From: JAFGSI01 sp041287425
GTDB lineage: Bacteria; Chloroflexota; Anaerolineae; Anaerolineales; Villigracilaceae
Assembly: GCA_041287425.1 (NCBI GenBank)
Contig: JBEULG010000034.1
Location: 57,156 to 121,155, forward strand
Length of the DNA: 64,000 nucleotides
Direction of reading: 5' to 3'
Both the position numbers and the translations under genes were made by a program. The notes under the pieces were generated by a model. That model saw only the letters and a list, made by a program, of their open reading frames with translations. It was not told the origin of the DNA and did no database searches. Below, piece after piece: positions 8,344 to 16,220 of this stretch (position 1 is its first letter; the number at the start of each line of letters is the position of its first letter).

Positions 8344-9735
8344 ATGAATCTCCCCTCCGATTTCCTCACCGAGTTGCAGTCCATACTGCCCGCCTCGGCG
8401 TTCAGCCTTCAGCCGGGCGTCCTGGATGCTTACGCCCGCGACGAGTCGTCCCAGCCGGCGCAGACGCCGCTGGCCGTCGTCTGGGTCGAAACGGCCCAAC
8501 AGGCGGCGGCCGTGCTTGCCCTGTGCAACCGCCACCGCTTGCCGGTGACCGCCCGCGGCGGCGGCTCCAGTCTGGAGGGCAACGCCGTGCCCGTCCCCGG
8601 CGGCATCGTCCTGTCCCTCGAGCGGATGAATAAAATCCTCGAGGTCCTGCCGCAGGATTTCCAATGCCGGCTCCAGCCGGGCGTCATTTACGATGACCTG
8701 AACCGCCATCTGGCGCGCTATGGCCTGTTCTTTGCCCCCGGCCCATCCTCTGGCGACGTGGCCACCATCGGCGGGATGATTGGCAACAACGCCGGCGGCC
8801 TGAACGCCCTGCGTTACGGCGTGACCCGCGACCACGTCCTGCGCTTGCAGGTCGCCCTGGCCGATGGTTCGCTCCTCTGGTTCGGGACGCGCGCCATGAA
8901 GACCTCTTCCGGCTTCGACCTGGTGCGCCTGATGGTCGGCTCGGAAGGCTTGCTCGGCGTGGTCACCGAAGTCGTCCTGCGCTTGCACGGCCTGCCGGAA
9001 CGCAAGACTGCCCTGGCCCGTTTTGAGACGCTCGAGGCCGCCGCCCAGGCGGTCTTCGAGGTCATGTCCTCCGGCATCCTCCCCGGCGCGCTCGAACTGA
9101 TTGACAATCACAGCATTGCCCACATCAACCGCTACAAAGGCTGGGACTGGCCCGAAATGCCGACGCTCCTCTTCGAGTTCCACGGCACGCCCTCCGGCAT
9201 TGCCGAAGAGCTCGAAATGACCCGTCAGATTTGCGCCGGCCTGGGGGCGCGCCACTTCGAGGTGGCCGAGACACCCGCCCGCCGCGAACAACTCTGGGCC
9301 GGACGCAAGGAAATCACCAATGCCGAGAAGGCGCTCTATCCCGATTACCTCATGCTCAAAGGAGATATTGCCGTCCCTCTCTCGCACTATGCTGCTGCCG
9401 TCCAGAAAGCCCAGGCGCTCGGCGAACAGCATGGGCTGGCAGTGTCCATCTTCGGCCACGCCGGCGATGGCAACATTCACTGGCACACCCTCATCCCGCC
9501 TGGCGAGGCGGCCGCCCTGGCGCGCGGCGAGCAGGCCGCCGCCGACCTCATCCGCTATGCCCTGTCGGTCGGCGGAACAGCGACCGCCGAGCATGGCATC
9601 GGCCTGGCCAAGCGGGCTTTCCTTCTCGAAGAACACGGCGAGGCGGTCGAGATCATGAAACGCATCAAGCGGGCGTTCGACCCCAACGGCATTCTCAATC
9701 CCGGCAAGATGTTTGCTCTCGATGAACAGGGCTAA
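8344..9735 (+). CDS. FAD-linked (S)-2-hydroxy-acid oxidase, GlcD-like
   Basis: A 463-residue flavoprotein of the vanillyl-alcohol-oxidase/PCMH superfamily. The FAD-binding PCMH half is clear (TARGGGSSLEGNAVP at ~70, PSSGDVATIGGMIGNNAGG at ~135). The C-terminal FAD-oxidase half ends with GHAGDGNIHWH and the GTATAEHGIG signature. Relatives oxidise glycolate or D-lactate with a quinone, cytochrome or GlcE/F-like partners. Those partners are absent here, so the electron acceptor is uncertain. The 3' end overlaps the pseudouridine synthase start by 14 nt, implying translational coupling. Confidence 0.88.
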   Translation: MNLPSDFLTELQSILPASAFSLQPGVLDAYARDESSQPAQTPLAVVWVETAQQAAAVLALCNRHRLPVTARGGGSSLEGNAVPVPGGIVLSLERMNKILEVLPQDFQCRLQPGVIYDDLNRHLARYGLFFAPGPSSGDVATIGGMIGNNAGGLNALRYGVTRDHVLRLQVALADGSLLWFGTRAMKTSSGFDLVRLMVGSEGLLGVVTEVVLRLHGLPERKTALARFETLEAAAQAVFEVMSSGILPGALELIDNHSIAHINRYKGWDWPEMPTLLFEFHGTPSGIAEELEMTRQICAGLGARHFEVAETPARREQLWAGRKEITNAEKALYPDYLMLKGDIAVPLSHYAAAVQKAQALGEQHGLAVSIFGHAGDGNIHWHTLIPPGEAAALARGEQAAADLIRYALSVGGTATAEHGIGLAKRAFLLEEHGEAVEIMKRIKRAFDPNGILNPGKMFALDEQG

Positions 9736-10417
9736 TCCGCCTCTCGTGCTTCACCTCGACGCCTCTCTGCTGGTGGTCAACAAACCCCCCGGCCTGGCAG
9801 CCGTCCCTGGCGGGTGGGGTGCGGGCGAAGCCAGCCTCTTCGAGCAGTTGCAAGCCGAATACGGCCAACTGTGGATCGTTCACCGCCTGGACAAAGTCAC
9901 CAGCGGCGTGATTCTCTTCGCCCGCACGGCCGCCGCTCACCGCAGCCTCAGTCTGCTGTTCGAGAGGGGTGGCGTGCGCAAGGTCTATCGCGCCATCGTC
10001 TGCGGGCGGCCGCCCTGGGAGGAACACACCGCCCGCCATCCCCTGCGCCTCGACTCCGGCCGCCGCCACCGCACCGTGGTGGACGGGCGGCGGGGCAAAC
10101 CCTGCGAGACGACCTTCCGCGTTATGGAACGCTTCGCCGCCCATGCCTTGCTGGAGGCGCTGCCGGCCACCGGACGCACGCACCAGGTCCGTGCTCACGC
10201 CGCCGCCCTGGGCTTCCCCCTGCTGGGCGATTCTCTTTATGACGCCCCGTCCACTTCCCTCATCTCCCGCCCGGCCCTGCATGCTCTCTCGCTCTCTTTC
10301 GAATTCGAAGGCCGCCGCTGCGATTTCAGCGCCCCCTATCCCACCGATTTTGAAGATGCCCTCTATCGACTGCGGTCTGGCAGAAAATCTGTTCCCCCTC
10401 TCACCCCAATGCGATGA
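9722..10417 (+). CDS. RluA-family RNA pseudouridine synthase
   Basis: A 231-residue pseudouridylate synthase. The catalytic motif HRLDKVTSG places the active-site Asp at residue 57. The C-terminal TGRTHQVRAHAAALGFPLLGD motif is typical of RluA/RluC/RluD. There is no S4 domain at the N terminus, unlike RluC/D, so it resembles the short RluA type. TTG 9713 is an alternative start; ATG 9722 is preferred. The gene overlaps the FAD oxidase end, and its end lies 32 nt before the pstS start, with the pstS promoter inside that stretch. Confidence 0.88.
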   Translation: MNRANPPLVLHLDASLLVVNKPPGLAAVPGGWGAGEASLFEQLQAEYGQLWIVHRLDKVTSGVILFARTAAAHRSLSLLFERGGVRKVYRAIVCGRPPWEEHTARHPLRLDSGRRHRTVVDGRRGKPCETTFRVMERFAAHALLEALPATGRTHQVRAHAAALGFPLLGDSLYDAPSTSLISRPALHALSLSFEFEGRRCDFSAPYPTDFEDALYRLRSGRKSVPPLTPMR

Positions 10418-10436
10418 CGCTGCCGGAAGAATCGCT

Positions 10437-10442
10437 TATAAT
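10437..10442 (+). promoter_or_regulatory. -10 box TATAAT of pstS (leaderless)
   Basis: A perfect TATAAT lies 7 nt before ATG 10450. The frame is open further upstream to 10414, but the lipoprotein signal begins at 10450 and the promoter position agrees with that start. Confidence 0.6.
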
Positions 10443-10449
10443 TCAGGCG

Positions 10450-11343
10450 ATGCGATTCTCCCGTTTGTTTGCATGCTTATGCGTTCTCCTCTTGCTGGCG
10501 GCCTGCGGCGGCCGTTCTCAAGAGGAAGAACCCTTCCCCCAGGTAAGCGCTTACATCGAGAACAAAGGCTCCGACACGATGGTCAACCTGGCCCTGGCTT
10601 GGGCCGAGGCCTATCAGGCTATTCATCCCGACGTCAGCATCTCGGTCACCGGCGGCGGCTCAGGGACGGGAATCGCCGCCCTGATCAACGGCACGGTGGA
10701 CATCGCCAACGCTTCCCGCCAAATCAAAGATGAGGAGATCGCCGCCGCCCAGGCCAACGGCGTCGAGCCGGTCGAATTCGTCGTCGCCCGCGACGCCATC
10801 GCCATCATCGTCCATCCCGACAACCCCGTCAGCCGTTTGACCCTCCAGCAGATTTCGGACATCTACACAGGGGCCATCAACAACTGGGCCGAGGTCGGCG
10901 GCGAGGACCGCCCCATCGTGCGCCTGTCGCGCGAGACCAATTCGGGCACCCATGTGTATTTCCTCGAAACGGTCATCCGCCTGGGGGACAAAGACAGCGA
11001 TTTGCTTTTCTCGATGGATACGCTCCTGTTGCCTTCCTCCGAGGGCATCATCAACGAAATCCGCCAGAATCCCAACGCCATCGGCTACGATGGCCTGGGA
11101 TATGTGCCGAGCGATCTCAAGGTCATTGCGGTCGCCCGCCAGGAGGGCGGCCGTTACGTGCAGCCCTCGATTGCCTCGGTCAACGACGGCTCATACCCGA
11201 TCGCCCGCGAATTGTACATGTACACCGCCGGCGAGCCGCAAGGCGCAGTGCGTGCTTATCTGGATTGGATCATGTATTCCCCCGAAGCCCAGGAAATCAT
11301 CGCCGACTTGGGCTTCGTGCCAATTCTGCACTACAACCCCTGA
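10450..11343 (+). CDS. pstS: Phosphate ABC transporter substrate-binding lipoprotein
   Basis: Phosphate-binding lipoprotein of 297 residues. The signal is MRFSRLFACLCVLLLLAACGG, with lipobox LAAC at Cys20. The phosphate-binding motifs of the PstS/SphX family are present: KGSDTMVNLA (~37), GGGSGTGIAALINGTVDIANASR (~70-92) and SRETNSGTHVYF (~160). It captures phosphate outside the membrane and delivers it to PstCA. It is the first gene of pstSCAB, with 4 nt to pstC. No phoU or pho sensor genes follow. Confidence 0.93.
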   Translation: MRFSRLFACLCVLLLLAACGGRSQEEEPFPQVSAYIENKGSDTMVNLALAWAEAYQAIHPDVSISVTGGGSGTGIAALINGTVDIANASRQIKDEEIAAAQANGVEPVEFVVARDAIAIIVHPDNPVSRLTLQQISDIYTGAINNWAEVGGEDRPIVRLSRETNSGTHVYFLETVIRLGDKDSDLLFSMDTLLLPSSEGIINEIRQNPNAIGYDGLGYVPSDLKVIAVARQEGGRYVQPSIASVNDGSYPIARELYMYTAGEPQGAVRAYLDWIMYSPEAQEIIADLGFVPILHYNP

Positions 11344-11347
11344 GCCT

Positions 11348-12247
11348 ATGAAAACCAAATCCTCCGACTGGCAGGAATTCTTCATCCCGCGCCTGATCAA
11401 AGCCTCCGGCTACTCGGCCATCCTGTTCGTCGTTCTGATCTTTTTCTTTCTGCTGAGGGAGAGCCTGCCCACTTTGGGCGAGGTCAGCCTCCGCCAATTG
11501 TTCGGCGAGCGCTGGTATCCGATTGAGGCGCATTACGGCATCCTGCCGCTCATCACCGGCTCGCTGCTGGTGACGATTGGCGCCATGCTGGTCGCCGTCC
11601 CCTTTGGAATCGGGACGGCCGTTTTCATTTCGGAGATTGCCCCGCGCTGGCTGCGCGAGATTCTCAAGCCGCTGGTCGAACTCCTCGGCGGATTGCCCTC
11701 GGTGGTGTTGGGCTTCCTCGGCATCCTGGTGCTGGCGCCCTTCCTGCGCCGCCTCCTGGACCTGCCGACCGGTCTGACTGCCCTGGCCGGTTCGCTGCTC
11801 CTGGGCGGAATCGCCGTCCCGACCATCGTCTCGATCGCCGAGGACGCCCTGGACGCCGTCCCCCTGGCCTATCGCGAGGGAGCCTGGGCGATGGGCGCCA
11901 CCCGCTGGCAGACCATCTGGCGGGTGACCTTGCCGGCCGCCCGCTCCGGCGTCCTGACGGCGGTCATGCTCGGCATCGGGCGCACCATCGGCGAAACGAT
12001 GACTGTCATGATGGTGACCGGCAACGCTCCCGTCCTGGCTACCCGCCTGGATTCCCTCTTCCGTCCGGTGCGGACGATGACGGCCACTATCGCCGCCGAA
12101 ATGGGCGAGGTCGCCAACGCCTCGACTCACTACCACGTCCTGTTTTTCATCGGGATGGTTCTGTTCTTGATTTCGCTGGCGGTCAACCTGGCCGCCTCTT
12201 CGATGGTGTTCAAGGCCAAGAAACGGGCCGAGAGGGTGTTGTCATGA
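11348..12247 (+). CDS. pstC: Phosphate ABC transporter permease PstC
   Basis: Inner-membrane permease, 299 residues, with about six hydrophobic segments. The EAA loop is visible near residues 200-230 (AWAMGATRWQTIWRVTLPAA). ATG 11348 is 4 nt after the pstS stop; the open frame upstream of it is out of frame with pstS and not protein-like. It forms the channel with PstA. ATGA overlap with pstA (12244-12247) indicates translational coupling. Confidence 0.92.
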   Translation: MKTKSSDWQEFFIPRLIKASGYSAILFVVLIFFFLLRESLPTLGEVSLRQLFGERWYPIEAHYGILPLITGSLLVTIGAMLVAVPFGIGTAVFISEIAPRWLREILKPLVELLGGLPSVVLGFLGILVLAPFLRRLLDLPTGLTALAGSLLLGGIAVPTIVSIAEDALDAVPLAYREGAWAMGATRWQTIWRVTLPAARSGVLTAVMLGIGRTIGETMTVMMVTGNAPVLATRLDSLFRPVRTMTATIAAEMGEVANASTHYHVLFFIGMVLFLISLAVNLAASSMVFKAKKRAERVLS

Positions 12248-13104
12248 AACGCTCCTTTCTCGATCGCGACCTCATTCAGCGCCTGGGTTTTTCTCTGCTC
12301 ACACTCATCGCGCTGGTGACCGTCTTCCCCATCCTGGTGGTGGTGGGCTATATCATCAAGGAGGGCGCGCCGGCCGTCTCATGGGAATTCCTGACCGCCA
12401 TGCCTCACGACGGCATGCGCGCCGGCGGCATCCTGCCGGCCATCGTCGGCACGCTCTATCTGACGCTGGGAACAGCGATCTTCTCCGTTCCGCTGGGCAT
12501 TGCCGCTGCCATCTATCTCTCCGAGTACGCCCGCGACACCCTGCTGACCCGTCTCATCCGCATCGCCATCATCAACCTGGCGGGCATTCCATCGGTCGTG
12601 TATGGTCTGTTTGGGCTGGGGCTGTTCGTCATCTTCTTGCAGTTTGGCACCAGCATCCTGGCCGCCTCGCTGACGCTTTCCATCATGACCCTGCCGGTCA
12701 TCATCAGCGCCTCCGAGGAGGCCCTGCGCGCCGTCCCCCAGGCGTTTCGGACGGTGAGCATTTCCCTCGGCGGGACGCAGTGGCAGACCATCCGCCGCAT
12801 CGTCCTGCCGCAGGCGCTGCCCGGCATCCTGACCGGCGTCATCCTCGGCCTGGAGCGCGCCGCCGGCGAGACCGCCCCGATTCTCTTCACCGGCGCGGCC
12901 TTCTTCTTGCCCCGCCTGCCCGATTCGCCGCTGGATGCTACCATGGCGCTGCCCTATCACCTGTTCGTCATTTCCACTCAGGTACCTGAAATGCCGTTCC
13001 AGATTCAATACGGCACGGCGCTGGTGTTGATTGTCTTCGTGCTGAGCATGAACCTCATCGCTACCCTCATCCGCTCGCGGGCAAGGGCCAAACGACAATG
13101 GTAG
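12244..13104 (+). CDS. pstA: Phosphate ABC transporter permease PstA
   Basis: The second membrane subunit of the phosphate importer, 286 residues with six predicted helices. The EAA loop reads RTVSISLGGTQWQTIRRIVLPQALPG, about residues 176-201. It starts inside the pstC stop (ATGA) and its stop overlaps the pstB start at 13098, so the operon is tightly coupled. Confidence 0.92.
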   Translation: MKRSFLDRDLIQRLGFSLLTLIALVTVFPILVVVGYIIKEGAPAVSWEFLTAMPHDGMRAGGILPAIVGTLYLTLGTAIFSVPLGIAAAIYLSEYARDTLLTRLIRIAIINLAGIPSVVYGLFGLGLFVIFLQFGTSILAASLTLSIMTLPVIISASEEALRAVPQAFRTVSISLGGTQWQTIRRIVLPQALPGILTGVILGLERAAGETAPILFTGAAFFLPRLPDSPLDATMALPYHLFVISTQVPEMPFQIQYGTALVLIVFVLSMNLIATLIRSRARAKRQW

Positions 13105-13856
13105 ACAAAATCGTCATCGAGAACCTGTCCCTGACCTACGCTGAAGGGAACGAGTCGCTGCGGGGTATCAACCTGAACATCGCCGCCAATGCCATTACCG
13201 TTCTCTTCGGCCCGGCCGGCGGCGGCAAATCCAGCCTGCTGCGCTGCATCAACCGCCTGAACGACCTGACCGATATCCGTCTGCTGGAGGGAAGAATCCT
13301 CCTCGATGGACAGAACATCCTCGATTCCAAGACCGATGTCATCGCCCTGCGCCGCAAGGTGGGCATGGTTTTCGCCCGCCCTGTGGTGCTTCCCTTCTCG
13401 ATTCGCGGCAACCTGACCTACGGCCTGGAACTGGCCGGCGAGAAACGCAAGTCGCGCCTCGACGAGGCTGTCGAGCGCAGCCTGAAACTGGCCGCCCTGT
13501 GGGACGAAGTCAAAGACCGCCTCGACGATCCCGCCGTTGCCCTTTCCGGCGGCCAGCAGCAGCGCCTCTGCCTGGCGCGCGTCCTGGCCAATCAGCCGGA
13601 GGTCATCCTGCTCGACGAACCCACCTCTGGCCTCGACCCCATTTCGACCGGCAAGGTGGAGGCTGCCCTCCAGGAACTCAAACATCAGTACACCATTGTC
13701 TTGGTCCCTCACTCCGTCCAACAAGCCGCCCGCACCGCCGACTACGCTGCCTTCTTCTTGCAGGGCGAGTTAATCGAATTCGGCCAGGGCAAGGACCTGT
13801 TTACCCATCCCAAGGACAAACGCACCGAAGATTACATCGAAGGACGATTTGGGTGA
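13098..13856 (+). CDS. pstB: Phosphate ABC transporter ATPase PstB, atypical Q-loop
   Basis: ATP-binding subunit, 252 residues. Visible motifs are Walker A GPAGGGKSS (usual form GPSGCGKST), signature LSGGQQQR, Walker B/D-loop ILLDEPTSGLDP and switch histidine in LVPHSV. The Q-loop position reads GMVFARPVVLPFSI, where PstB proteins normally have FQ(K/R)PNPFP; the Gln that coordinates Mg2+ and senses the permease is Ala here. The frame is intact, so this is substitution rather than decay. Other phosphate-type or tungstate/molybdate-type ATPases are less likely given pstSCA upstream. Confidence 0.88.
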   Translation: MVDKIVIENLSLTYAEGNESLRGINLNIAANAITVLFGPAGGGKSSLLRCINRLNDLTDIRLLEGRILLDGQNILDSKTDVIALRRKVGMVFARPVVLPFSIRGNLTYGLELAGEKRKSRLDEAVERSLKLAALWDEVKDRLDDPAVALSGGQQQRLCLARVLANQPEVILLDEPTSGLDPISTGKVEAALQELKHQYTIVLVPHSVQQAARTADYAAFFLQGELIEFGQGKDLFTHPKDKRTEDYIEGRFG

Positions 13857-13878
13857 ACTCACCCCGTCTGACCCAACG

Positions 13879-13910
13879 GAAATCCGCCCTGTTGCGGCAG
13901 GGCGGATTTC
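13879..13910. terminator. Hairpin terminator of the pst operon
   Basis: A perfect 13-bp stem (13879-13891 with 13898-13910) with a 6-nt loop, starting 22 nt after the pstB stop. There is no long T tail on either strand. It separates pstB from the convergent small gene at 13954. Confidence 0.7.
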
Positions 13911-13953
13911 GGCGTTAGGAGGAGAAATCTCAGAGAGCCAAACTGCTGGTTGT

Positions 13954-14250
13954 TCAACGATGACCGATGGAACCTCGGGCGGCGCTTGGCACGTGTTCGA
14001 ATAAAAGGCTATCGATTTGGCTGGTCTTTGGAAGCACCAAGTGCTGCGTCCGGCAGCGGCCAAAACGCTTGAGAGTGAGGACATAAACAAACCCATGCTG
14101 GTCCCAAGAAGGCTGCAACGAAAGCCGGCTCACCTTCCAGCCTTGGTCCAACGCAGACAGCAACAAAAGATAACTGCCAGGCAAATGAGAGGGCCGACTC
14201 GGTTCCTGAAGAACACTCCATCGCTGATTGGAAATCATGGTAGCCACCAT
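13954..14250 (-). CDS. Small conserved-looking protein of unknown function
   Basis: A 98-residue reading frame on the minus strand that reads like a real protein: RWSVLQEPSRPSHLPGSYLLLLSAL, then QPSWDQHGFVYVLTL and HLVLPKTSQIDSLLFEH. It has no signal peptide. Pattern: alternating hydrophobic beta strands with a PSW-D-HGF turn, compatible with a small beta-rich fold. I do not recognise a named family. The opposing plus-strand frame over the same bases has poor protein character. ATG 14238 (MISNQRW) is an alternative start. It converges on the pst operon. Confidence 0.5.
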   Translation of the reverse strand: MVATMISNQRWSVLQEPSRPSHLPGSYLLLLSALDQGWKVSRLSLQPSWDQHGFVYVLTLKRFGRCRTQHLVLPKTSQIDSLLFEHVPSAARGSIGHR

Positions 14251-14544
14251 ATCGCCTGCCTTTCTTCGGAAATCATCACTTCAATCAAATTCTTCTTCAC
14301 CCCAAGGATAACCCGAAATGATTTTCAAACGTTTAAAAGCAGGTTAAGGTTGCGTAAATCTAGATGTTTTCGCCGCCGAATGCTGTCAAATTCACCCCGC
14401 CAGGCGGCGAGGTTGTTCTCTCGGCGGCCGTCGAAGGAAACGCTGGGTTAACAAGATTATGACCGCCCTTTAACCGGCTGTTAAATTTAGGGGAATACAA
14501 TCGGGGTGTATCGCTTAGTCCGTTTTTGATTTCTGGAGGTGGCA
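14251..14544. other. Intergenic stretch upstream of arsC
   Basis: 294 bases without a supported gene. The part after about 14280 is A+T-richer than its surroundings. Frames crossing it on the plus strand are not protein-like. The last 20 bases hold the ribosome site TGGAGGT (14534-14540) for arsC. Confidence 0.4.
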
Positions 14545-14988
14545 ATGAGCATCCAAGTTCTGTTCCTGTGTACCGGCAACTCAGCCCGTAGCCAAATGGC
14601 CGAAGCCTTTTTGCGCGAAATGGGAGGGGACGATTTCCTGGTTTTCAGCGCCGGCACAGAACCTAAAGGATTAAATCCGCTGACCGTAAAAGTGATGGAA
14701 GAAATCGGTTATGACCTTTCGGATCACCGCTCGAAAGGGTTTGATGAGTTCCTGGGCAAACAACATTTTCATTACCTGATTACCGTTTGTGACGACGCTG
14801 AAGAGAACTGCCCGCGTGTTTGGCCGGGGGTCCATCAGCGCCTGCACTGGTCGTTTGAAGACCCCGCCGCTTTCGAAGGCAGCGAGGCAGACAAACTTGC
14901 CAGATTTCGCCTGGTGCGCGACCAAATCGGCGAGAGAATCCGCGATTGGCTTGAGGAACTACGCGCCTCCGGCGTAATCAGCGCCTAA
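14545..14988 (+). CDS. arsC: Arsenate reductase, thioredoxin-coupled (LMW-PTPase fold)
   Basis: A 147-residue arsenate reductase of the low-molecular-weight phosphatase fold. The P-loop CTGNSAR puts the nucleophile at Cys9 and Arg at 15; the redox pair Cys82 and Cys89 lies in VCDDAEENCP, the pattern of the thioredoxin-coupled (pI258-like) enzymes. It reduces arsenate to arsenite in the cytoplasm. ATG 14545 is preferred over GTG 14539 because GGAGGT ends at 14540. No ars transporter or ArsR is adjacent. Confidence 0.9.
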   Translation: MSIQVLFLCTGNSARSQMAEAFLREMGGDDFLVFSAGTEPKGLNPLTVKVMEEIGYDLSDHRSKGFDEFLGKQHFHYLITVCDDAEENCPRVWPGVHQRLHWSFEDPAAFEGSEADKLARFRLVRDQIGERIRDWLEELRASGVISA

Positions 14989-15070
14989 CAGAACTGACAG
15001 GCGTCTTTGCGGAATTGTTGGTTTCTGCTAAACCGATGTGCGGTAAACTTTTAGTGAAGGATGAAAGAAA

Positions 15071-15157
15071 ATGGAATTCCTGATTTTTTCGACCGTGGCC
15101 ATGCTGATTGTTTTTGCTGTTGATACCGTCCAAAAACGCCGCACCTCCCAACGCTAG
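15071..15157 (+). CDS. Putative 28-residue membrane microprotein
   Basis: A short frame starting ATG 15071 encodes one hydrophobic helix (LIFSTVAMLIVFAV) followed by a basic tail (KRRTSQR). GAAGGA lies about 12 nt upstream. The helix-plus-basic-tail layout fits a small single-pass membrane peptide. It is followed by a perfect hairpin (15191-15220). No homologue is recognised and chance is possible. Confidence 0.35.
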   Translation: MEFLIFSTVAMLIVFAVDTVQKRRTSQR

Positions 15158-15190
15158 ACGGTTGCCCATTCCAAAGGACCTTATTGGTGG

Positions 15191-15220
15191 CTGCGCCGCA
15201 TCGGTCCCGATGCGGCGCAG
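15191..15220 (+). terminator. Perfect G+C-rich hairpin before attL
   Basis: CTGCGCCGCATCGG and its complement form a near-continuous stem, 15191-15204 with 15207-15220, practically about 12 bp with a 6-nt loop. The short T-containing sequence after it is weak. Probably ends transcription before the prophage. Confidence 0.6.
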
Positions 15221-15350
15221 TACTTTCGCCCCGCCTTTTCGCCAAACAGACGAAGCCGCACTTCGGAAAACAAAATGTCTGCGCCGGCGCTCTCTCCCAG
15301 AGACCATCGCAGACATCGTGCAACTTGCCGCAACGCGGCAATCCCTTCCA

Positions 15351-15394
15351 GTCGGGGCGCGGGGAGTTGAACCCCGGACCTCTTGCACCCCATG
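15351..15394. repeat. attL: 44-bp core shared with attR (3' part of tRNA-Pro)
   Basis: These 44 bases are identical to 44641-44684; the copies diverge at 15350/44640 on one side and 15395/44685 on the other. They correspond to the tRNA-Pro gene from just past its 3' end to the anticodon loop, so this is the orphaned 3' fragment left by site-specific integration. It marks the left end of the prophage. Confidence 0.93.
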
Positions 15395-15555
15395 AAGTTT
15401 CATGAAGGTCGGAATATCAGGCCGATTGCTATTAAAAATCGCAGGACAAAGCGGTCTAAGGTGGGCAGTTTTGAATGTAAAAGCAAGAGGTCAATGTGAT
15501 TTAAGATTTCTCAACTTCTGGCTCCTATAGACGGTTAATTTTTAGAACAATCGTT
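15395..15555. other. Non-coding end of the prophage next to attL
   Basis: 161 bases without a convincing gene, A+T-richer than the host. It ends with the palindrome AGAAC-AATC-GTTCT (15544-15557), which overlaps the stop codon of the repressor gene. It has the GAAC-N4-GTTC form of Gram-positive-type LexA boxes, but no gene start lies downstream, so an SOS role is unproven. Integrase arm sites could also lie here. Confidence 0.35.
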
Positions 15556-15960
15556 CTACTTCTCTTTTAACACCATTCGAGCCGGCTTTTCTGCCAGGCT
15601 CGTTGGTCTTATAACGGATTTCCGTTCGGCTTTGAAGCGCAGGAGTTCTAGAATTTCCTGCTGTTCCTGTGGGGAGAGTTGGGAAAGCAGATGGAAGAAT
15701 TCCTCTCGATACTCAGTATCAGCAGAAACGGGCGGGAGCAGGCCAGCGGCGCGGAAGATGACCTCGGGGGGTAAACGTAGCGCGCGTGCTAGGGCAACCA
15801 AAACTTCACTATCTGGTTTCCTGCGCTGGCGATTAACGTAGGTGCTAATTACCTGACGATTTAGACCAGCCGCATTGGCCAAATCAGCTTGTGACCAGCC
15901 GCGTTTATTCATCTGTGCAATTAACCAGTCTGCAAAATCTCTGTCCATAGATGATGACAT
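15556..15960 (-). CDS. CI-like phage repressor, HTH_XRE
   Basis: A 134-residue regulator with an N-terminal XRE helix-turn-helix (WLIAQMNKRGWSQADLANAAGLNRQVISTYVNRQRR, in two parts about residues 9-45). A short acidic helical C-terminal region (SPQEQQEILELLRFK) follows. It lacks the LexA/S24 protease domain of SOS-cleaved repressors. The frame is open to 16014, but ATG 15960 lies 8 nt after TATAAA on the minus strand, pointing to a leaderless message like lambda cI from PRM. The gene itself carries one TACTCAGTA copy at 15710. Confidence 0.85.
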   Translation of the reverse strand: MSSSMDRDFADWLIAQMNKRGWSQADLANAAGLNRQVISTYVNRQRRKPDSEVLVALARALRLPPEVIFRAAGLLPPVSADTEYREEFFHLLSQLSPQEQQEILELLRFKAERKSVIRPTSLAEKPARMVLKEK

Positions 15961-15975
15961 TTTGCCACTTTTATA

Positions 15976-15991
15976 GTCATCTTTGGATGAC
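15976..15991. promoter_or_regulatory. Operator O3 in the repressor promoter
   Basis: Inverted repeat GTCATC-TTTG-GATGAC, directly upstream of the minus-strand -10 TATAAA (15969-15974). Its half-site shares ATGAC with the operator at 16033-16058 and with a single half-site at 15954-15963 at the start of the repressor gene. Confidence 0.65.
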
Positions 15992-16007
15992 AATAAGAAA
16001 TTGGGTA

Positions 16008-16037
16008 TTGACACAATATAGCATATTGTGCTAAAAT
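16008..16037 (+). promoter_or_regulatory. Rightward early promoter PR with operator O2
   Basis: TTGACA (16008-16013), 18-bp spacer, TAAAAT (16032-16037). The inverted repeat CACAATAT-AGC-ATATTGTG (16012-16030) fills the spacer and is a different sequence from the ATGAC operators. It drives the early genes from 16080. Confidence 0.7.
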
Positions 16038-16058
16038 GTCATTGATTGATGACATTTT
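16033..16058. promoter_or_regulatory. Operator O1 over the PR -10 region
   Basis: AAAATGTCAT and ATGACATTTT form a perfect 10-bp inverted repeat around TGATTG. It covers the -10 box and likely start point of PR, so bound repressor would block RNA polymerase. Confidence 0.7.
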
Positions 16059-16079
16059 GACTTCAAGCAAGGAGGAACA

Positions 16080-16211
16080 ATGAACAGCACATTTTTTGCC
16101 CCGAAGTATGGAGTGATCCAAATCAATTTTGGATTTTGCCTGCTTGTTATCTGGAAAACCTACCGCTGGCGCGTTGCTCTGCATGTGGGACACCGGCGGT
16201 TTTCTATCTAA
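16080..16211 (+). CDS. First early gene product, 43 residues, unknown
   Basis: Small frame directly behind PR with a strong GGAGG (16071-16075) 4 nt before ATG. The product is MNSTFFAPKYGVIQINFG followed by hydrophobic FCLLVIW and a basic, aromatic tail (KTYRWRVALHVGHRRF). The next gene starts 9 nt after its stop behind another GGAGG. Position suggests a Cro-like or switch peptide, but no helix-turn-helix is visible. Confidence 0.6.
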   Translation: MNSTFFAPKYGVIQINFGFCLLVIWKTYRWRVALHVGHRRFSI

Positions 16212-16220
16212 GGAGGACAA

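Noticed and set aside
14017..14451. 144-codon plus-strand frame opposite the 98-residue gene
   Set aside because: Composition is not protein-like and the minus-strand frame over the same bases has clear strand and turn patterns.
15544..15557. AGAAC-AATC-GTTCT as a LexA box
   Set aside because: The form fits a Gram-positive-type SOS box, but it lies at the stop of the repressor gene with no gene start downstream, and the repressor has no self-cleavage domain.
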